The notes beneath the pieces are model-generated. The model had not been told where the DNA came from and searched no databases. It saw only the letters and a list, made by a program, of their open reading frames with translations. Position numbers and translations under genes: made by a program. A stretch of DNA of 64,000 nucleotides, from assembly GCF_014203895.1 (NCBI RefSeq), contig NZ_JACHJY010000001.1:868001-932000 (forward strand), written 5' to 3'. Position 1 is the stretch's first letter. Every line of letters begins with the position of its first letter. Shown here in pieces: positions 60,483 to 64,000 of this stretch. Source of the stretch: Streptomyces nymphaeiformis (lineage in GTDB: Bacteria > Actinomycetota > Actinomycetes > Streptomycetales > Streptomycetaceae).

Positions 60483-61084
60483 GGCCGCTCTCCGCGCTTG
60501 ACCTGCGGCTTCGGCAGACGCAGTCGGCGCATCTGGAGCGTGCGCATCAGGCCGTAGGCGATGGCGCCGCGCTTCGGCTCGTTCGGGAAGCGCTCGTTCA
60601 GCTGCTTCCGCAGACGGATCCAGATGCCGATCGAGTCGATGACGATCAGGACGATCACACCGAGCCACAGCAGCAGGGAGATGTTCTGCAGCGCCCGGTT
60701 GGCGTTGCCGAACAGCGACAGCACGAGGATCACCACGGCCATCGGCAGGAAGAACTCGGCGATCGCGAACCGCGAGTCGACGAAGTCGCGCACGAAACGG
60801 CGGACCGGACCCTTGTCGCGGGCGGGCAGGTAACGCTCGTCGCCGCTGGCCAGCGCCTCGCGCTGCCGTGCCAGGTCCGAGCGGCGTGCCTCGCGCTGGC
60901 GCTTGGTGGCCTCCTTGCGGTCGGTCGGCACCGTCGCGGCACGCCGGCGCTGGGACTGCGCCTCGCTCCGCTTCGGAGTCGGGCGGCCCTTGGGGGCCTC
61001 GGGGTCGCGGGACTGCTTGCTGGAGAGGTCCGCCGTCACCTTGTCGGTGGGGGCCTTCTCGTCCTTCGCACGGCTACGGAACAC
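60479..61084 (-). CDS. DUF3043 membrane protein
   Basis: 201 residues. A charged cytosolic N-terminal half (DRKEATKRQREARRSDLARQREALASGDERYLPARDKGPVRRF) precedes two TM segments (FFLPMAVVILVLSLFG and LLLWLGVIVLIVIDSIGIWI) and a basic tail with PNEPKRGAIAYGLMRTLQMRRLRLPKP, the DUF3043 signature. Start GTG 61084 is preferred; an upstream TTG is the alternative. The gene usually neighbours pspA in actinobacteria, as here, divergently. Function unknown. The methyltransferase downstream is coupled by overlap. Confidence 0.88.
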   Translation of the reverse strand: MFRSRAKDEKAPTDKVTADLSSKQSRDPEAPKGRPTPKRSEAQSQRRRAATVPTDRKEATKRQREARRSDLARQREALASGDERYLPARDKGPVRRFVRDFVDSRFAIAEFFLPMAVVILVLSLFGNANRALQNISLLLWLGVIVLIVIDSIGIWIRLRKQLNERFPNEPKRGAIAYGLMRTLQMRRLRLPKPQVKRGERP

Positions 61085-61357
61085 AAAACCCAAGGGTACG
61101 GGGTGGCGGGCATGAACCCCATGCGGGCCGGGAACGATCCGCTAACGGACTGCGTCTTGGGGCGTACGTACGCGAGGACGGAGAGGGTCTCCCCGAGATC
61201 CACCTACTCCCTGCGCGGGAGGGAACACCCCGCGCAGTCGTCCTTGGGGAGGAGCGCATCCCGCTCCGAACAGTGCGGTAATGGAAGCAGGGCCCGTACT
61301 GTGGATCCTGTTGGAGAGCTGGAGCCGAAGTCCGTCAGAAGGGGGCGCGCGAAGCCC

Positions 61358-62152
61358 ATGAGCGGTGTCATGAAGCGTATGGGGATGATCTTCCGCGCGA
61401 AGGCGAACAAGGCCCTTGACCGGGCCGAGGATCCGCGCGAGACGCTCGATTACTCCTACCAGAAGCAGCTGGAGCTGCTGCAGAAGGTGCGGCGGGGCGT
61501 CGCCGACGTCGCCACCTCCCGCAAGCGGCTCGAACTGCAGCTGAACCAGCTGCAGGGCCAGTCCGCCAAGCTGGAGGACCAGGGCCGCAAGGCGCTCGCG
61601 CTCGGCCGCGAGGACCTGGCGCGCGAGGCGCTGTCCCGGCGGGCCGCGCTCCAGCAGCAGGTCAGCGACCTGGAGGTGCAGCACCAGACGCTGCAGGGCG
61701 AGGAGGAGAAGCTCACCCTCGCCGCCCAGCGCCTGCAGGCCAAGGTGGACGCCTTCCGCACCAAGAAGGAGACCATCAAGGCGACCTACACGGCGGCCCA
61801 GGCGCAGACCCGGATCGCCGAGTCCTTCTCCGGCATCTCGGAGGAGATGAGCGACGTCGGCCTCGCGATCCAGCGGGCCGAGGACAAGACCGCCCAGCTC
61901 CAGGCGCGCGCCGGCGCGATCGACGAGCTGCTCGCCTCGGGCGCGCTCGACGACCAGTCGGGCCTGGGCAAGGACGACATCCAGGCCGAGCTGGACCGCC
62001 TCTCCGGCGGTACGGACGTCGAGCTGGAGCTCCAGCGCATGAAGGCCGAGCTGGCCGGTGGCCCCTCGGCGCAGCAGCAGGCCATCGAGGGCGGTGGCGC
62101 GGCGGCGCCGCAGGACCGCGACCAGCAGTCCCACCCGCGCTTCGAGAAGTAG
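61358..62152 (+). CDS. pspA: PspA/IM30 family membrane-stress protein
   Basis: 264 residues, almost entirely coiled-coil from residue ~20 to 200. MKRMGMIFRAKANKALDRAEDPRETLDYSYQKQLELLQKVRRGVADVATSRKRLELQL is the ESCRT-III-like PspA N-terminus with amphipathic helix. It binds inner membrane lipids and maintains membrane integrity. The C-terminus is Gln/Gly-rich (SAQQQAIEGGGAAAPQDRDQQ). Start ATG 61358. pspAA follows 30 bp later, then a two-component pair, a set that links membrane stress sensing to the Psp effector. Confidence 0.95.
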   Translation: MSGVMKRMGMIFRAKANKALDRAEDPRETLDYSYQKQLELLQKVRRGVADVATSRKRLELQLNQLQGQSAKLEDQGRKALALGREDLAREALSRRAALQQQVSDLEVQHQTLQGEEEKLTLAAQRLQAKVDAFRTKKETIKATYTAAQAQTRIAESFSGISEEMSDVGLAIQRAEDKTAQLQARAGAIDELLASGALDDQSGLGKDDIQAELDRLSGGTDVELELQRMKAELAGGPSAQQQAIEGGGAAAPQDRDQQSHPRFEK

Positions 62153-62182
62153 CTTCCGCTTCGGCGACAGACAGGACGCGTC

Positions 62183-62461
62183 ATGATCGTACGGATCATG
62201 GGGGAGGGCCAGCAGAAGCTGGCCGACAGCCACTTCGCCGAGCTGAACGCGCTCGACGACGAGCTGCTCGCGGAGATGGAGTCGGGGGACGAGGAAGGGT
62301 TCCGGCGCACGCTCGGCGCCCTCCTCGACGCCGTCCGCCGGCTCGGCGAGCCGCTCCCGGACGACGCCCTGGAGCCCTCGGAACTGATCCTCCCGTCTCC
62401 GGACGCGACCCTGGACGAGGTCCGCGAGATGCTCTCCGACGACGGGCTGATCCCCGGCTGA
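62183..62461 (+). CDS. pspAA: PspA-associated protein PspAA
   Basis: 92 residues: MIVRIMGEGQQKLADSHFAELNALDDELLAEMESGDEEGFRRTLGALLDAVRRLGEPLPDD, ending with EVREMLSDDGLIPG. This is the small PspAA partner typically encoded beside actinobacterial and archaeal pspA. It is thought to bind PspA and modulate its assembly. Starts 30 bp after pspA and is followed by a hairpin (62471-62495). Confidence 0.9.
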   Translation: MIVRIMGEGQQKLADSHFAELNALDDELLAEMESGDEEGFRRTLGALLDAVRRLGEPLPDDALEPSELILPSPDATLDEVREMLSDDGLIPG

Positions 62462-62470
62462 CGAGGCCGA

Positions 62471-62495
62471 GGGCCGCCGCCCGGTGCGGCGGCCC
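62471..62495 (+). terminator. Terminator or attenuator after pspAA
   Basis: A perfect 10-bp GC stem (62471-62480 with 62486-62495) with a 5-nt loop, 9 nt after the pspAA stop and ahead of the kinase gene. Confidence 0.7.
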
Positions 62496-62524
62496 GCGCG
62501 GGTGCGGGCCGTACCGTTGTCCCC

Positions 62525-63781
62525 GTGAACCCACCCGGCCCCGCCACCGGCACCCCCTACGTCCGCGCGCGCGACTGGTTCCGCGCGCATCCGCTCGCCT
62601 TCGACGCCGTGATCGCGGTCGGCGCGCTCGTCGCGATGGTCGCCGGGTCGTTCACCGACCCGCACGGCAGTCCGGACGGGCCGACCTTCGGGGACAAGGC
62701 GCCCAGCGCCTGGGGCGTGGTCGTCATGATCGCGGGGGCCGCCGCGCTGGTGTGCCGTCGGCGCAAGCCCTTCGCGGTGCTCGCGTTCACCGTCACGATC
62801 ACCCTGTTCGAGCTCATCGACGACAACCGGCCCGCCCCGATCGCGATGAGCGCCGTCATCGCGCTCTACACGGTCGCCGCCCGCACCGACCGCCCCACCA
62901 CCTGGCGGGTCGGCCTCGCCACGATGGCGGTGCTCACGGCCGCCGCCATGGCCTTCGGCCCGACCCCCTGGTACGCGCAGGAGAACCTCGGCGTCTTCGC
63001 CTGGACCGGGATGGCGGCGGCCGCCGGGGACGCGGTCCGCAGCCGCCGGGCCTTCATCGACGCGATGACGGAGCGCGCCGAGCGGGCCGAGCGCACCCGC
63101 GAGGAGGAGGCGGGCCGCCGGGTCGCCGAGGAGCGGCTGCGGATCGCCCGCGACCTCCACGACGTCGTCGCCCACCACATCGCCCTGGTGAACGTGCAGG
63201 CCGGCGTCGCCGCCCACGTCATGGACAAGCGCCCCGACCAGGCCAAGGAGGCCCTCGCGCACGTCCGCGAGGCCAGCCGCTCCGCACTGGACGAGCTGCG
63301 CGCCACCGTCGGCCTGCTGCGCCAGTCCGGCGACCCGGAGGCCCCCACCGAGCCCGCGCCGGGCCTCGCGGTCCTCGACGGGCTGCTCGACAGCTTCCGC
63401 AAGGCCGGTCTCCCCGTCGCCCTGGCCCGCGCCGACGAGGGCCTGACGCTGCCCGCGACCGTCGACCTGGCCGCGTACCGGATCGTGCAGGAGGCCCTGA
63501 CCAACGTCCGCAAGCACGCGGGCCCGGACGCGAAGGCCGAGGTGAGCGTCGTCAAGGTGGGCCGCACGGTCGAGATCACCGTCCTCGACAACGGCACGCC
63601 CCCCACCGTCCCGCGCCCGGCCGCCGAGCAGCCCCCGGTCGGCGGCCACGGACTGCTCGGCATGCGGGAGCGGGTCGGCGCGCTCGGCGGCACCCTCACC
63701 GCCGCCCCCCGCTACGGCGGCGGCTTCCGCGTCCAGGCCATACTGCCGGTGACGTCCCGCACGGGGGAGGACCGCGCATGA
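62525..63781 (+). CDS. Two-component sensor histidine kinase (NarL-type, HisKA_3)
   Basis: 418 residues. Several TM segments fill residues ~15-165 (FDAVIAVGALVAMVAGSF; VVVMIAGAAALVC; VLAFTVTITLFELI; and others). The phospho-acceptor helix is RLRIARDLHDVVAHHIALVNVQAGVAAHV, followed by the ATPase domain with LTNVRKHAG (N box), VLDNGTPPTV and GHGLLGMRERVGALGG (G boxes). GTG start at 62525. Its stop overlaps the response regulator's ATG (ATGA). It probably senses a membrane or envelope signal, consistent with the adjacent psp genes, but the signal is unknown. Confidence 0.93.
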   Translation: MNPPGPATGTPYVRARDWFRAHPLAFDAVIAVGALVAMVAGSFTDPHGSPDGPTFGDKAPSAWGVVVMIAGAAALVCRRRKPFAVLAFTVTITLFELIDDNRPAPIAMSAVIALYTVAARTDRPTTWRVGLATMAVLTAAAMAFGPTPWYAQENLGVFAWTGMAAAAGDAVRSRRAFIDAMTERAERAERTREEEAGRRVAEERLRIARDLHDVVAHHIALVNVQAGVAAHVMDKRPDQAKEALAHVREASRSALDELRATVGLLRQSGDPEAPTEPAPGLAVLDGLLDSFRKAGLPVALARADEGLTLPATVDLAAYRIVQEALTNVRKHAGPDAKAEVSVVKVGRTVEITVLDNGTPPTVPRPAAEQPPVGGHGLLGMRERVGALGGTLTAAPRYGGGFRVQAILPVTSRTGEDRA

Positions 63782-64000
63782 CCATCCGCGTACTGCTCGC
63801 CGACGACCAGGCCCTGCTGCGCAGCGCCTTCAAGGTCCTGGTGGACTCCGAGCCCGACATGGAGGTGGTCGGGGAGGCGCCCGACGGCGACGGCGCGGTC
63901 GCGCTGGCCCGGTCCACCCGGCCCGACGTCGTCCTGATGGACATCCGCATGCCGGGCACGGACGGCCTCGCCGCCACCCGGATGATCACGGCGGACCCCG
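63778..64000 (+). CDS. Response regulator (NarL/LuxR type), truncated by the window end
   Basis: The first 74 residues of a receiver domain: MTIRVLLADDQALLRSAFKV with the acidic pair Asp9-Asp10, and VVLMDIRMPGTDGLAA with the phospho-acceptor Asp55. The start codon overlaps the kinase stop as ATGA, so it is the cognate partner. A LuxR-type DNA-binding domain is expected beyond the window, judging from the HisKA_3 kinase. Confidence 0.92.
   Translation, partial: MTIRVLLADDQALLRSAFKVLVDSEPDMEVVGEAPDGDGAVALARSTRPDVVLMDIRMPGTDGLAATRMITADP

Noticed and set aside
1..64000. CRISPR arrays, rRNA and tRNA genes, phage genes
   Set aside because: No regularly spaced direct repeats with spacers, no recognisable structural RNA gene and no phage structural genes were found on reading both strands.

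Overview
The window is high-GC actinobacterial DNA and almost certainly from a Streptomyces chromosome. The evidence is very strong GC bias at third codon positions, frequent GTG starts, GlnR-type boxes, type I and type II glutamine synthetases close together, the lipA/lipB/DUF4191 block, a homodimeric pyruvate dehydrogenase block and a pspA/DUF3043 block. From memory the gene order resembles the S. coelicolor glnII-glnA-lip-pdh-pepA-cob-pspA region; no search was run. No rRNA, tRNA or CRISPR array was recognised.

Layout. 1-8.9 kb: partial membrane protein, tyrosine phosphatase, NAD-dependent epimerase, a Met/His-rich PepSY membrane cassette (probably copper-related), a receiver-less winged-helix regulator, a 37-aa ORF, a DUF6891-like protein and glnII with a GlnR box. 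9.2-12.9 kb: oxidoreductase, acetyltransferase, a divergent marR/hydrolase pair separated by four 16-bp operator units, an ArsC-like protein and a 91-aa gene behind a PafBC-type DNA-damage promoter. 12.9-14.9 kb: a two-gene natural-product operon, a cyclodipeptide synthase of the M. tuberculosis Rv2275 type and a CYP121-type P450. 15-20.3 kb: glnA with a double GlnR box, RDD protein, DUF4191, lipA and lipB. 20.6-31.4 kb: regulators, SDR enzymes and an FAD oxidoreductase.

31.4-40.2 kb: aceE, a GntR regulator, the two-lipoyl-domain E2, lpdA and pepA, all on the minus strand. lipA and lipB upstream supply the cofactor for the E2. 40.5-47.4 kb: a tightly packed plus-strand cluster of five genes: secreted Agd3-like (CE18) deacetylase, PelF-like GT4 glycosyltransferase, polytopic membrane protein, spherulin-4/GH135-like protein and GH114 lipoprotein. 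This combination parallels fungal galactosaminogalactan and bacterial Pel systems and is the best candidate here for a little-described system. 47.4-54.2 kb: cobS, cobT and an MBL-CobU fusion, interrupted by membrane genes including an MprF/LysX-like protein.

54.2-58.45 kb is an accessory insertion between conserved genes. It holds a lone 665-aa TnpB-like RuvC nuclease with a probable omega-RNA end abutting the neighbouring gene, two small genes, a UTRA-only protein, a GntR-UTRA regulator, AT-rich operators and a DDE transposase remnant. 58.5-64 kb: an HtrA-like lipoprotein protease, a methyltransferase (probable CTG start), DUF3043, pspA, pspAA and a two-component pair cut by the window end. 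A repeat of about 320 bp occurs twice in opposite orientation, at 2.3-2.6 kb and 22.1-22.4 kb.
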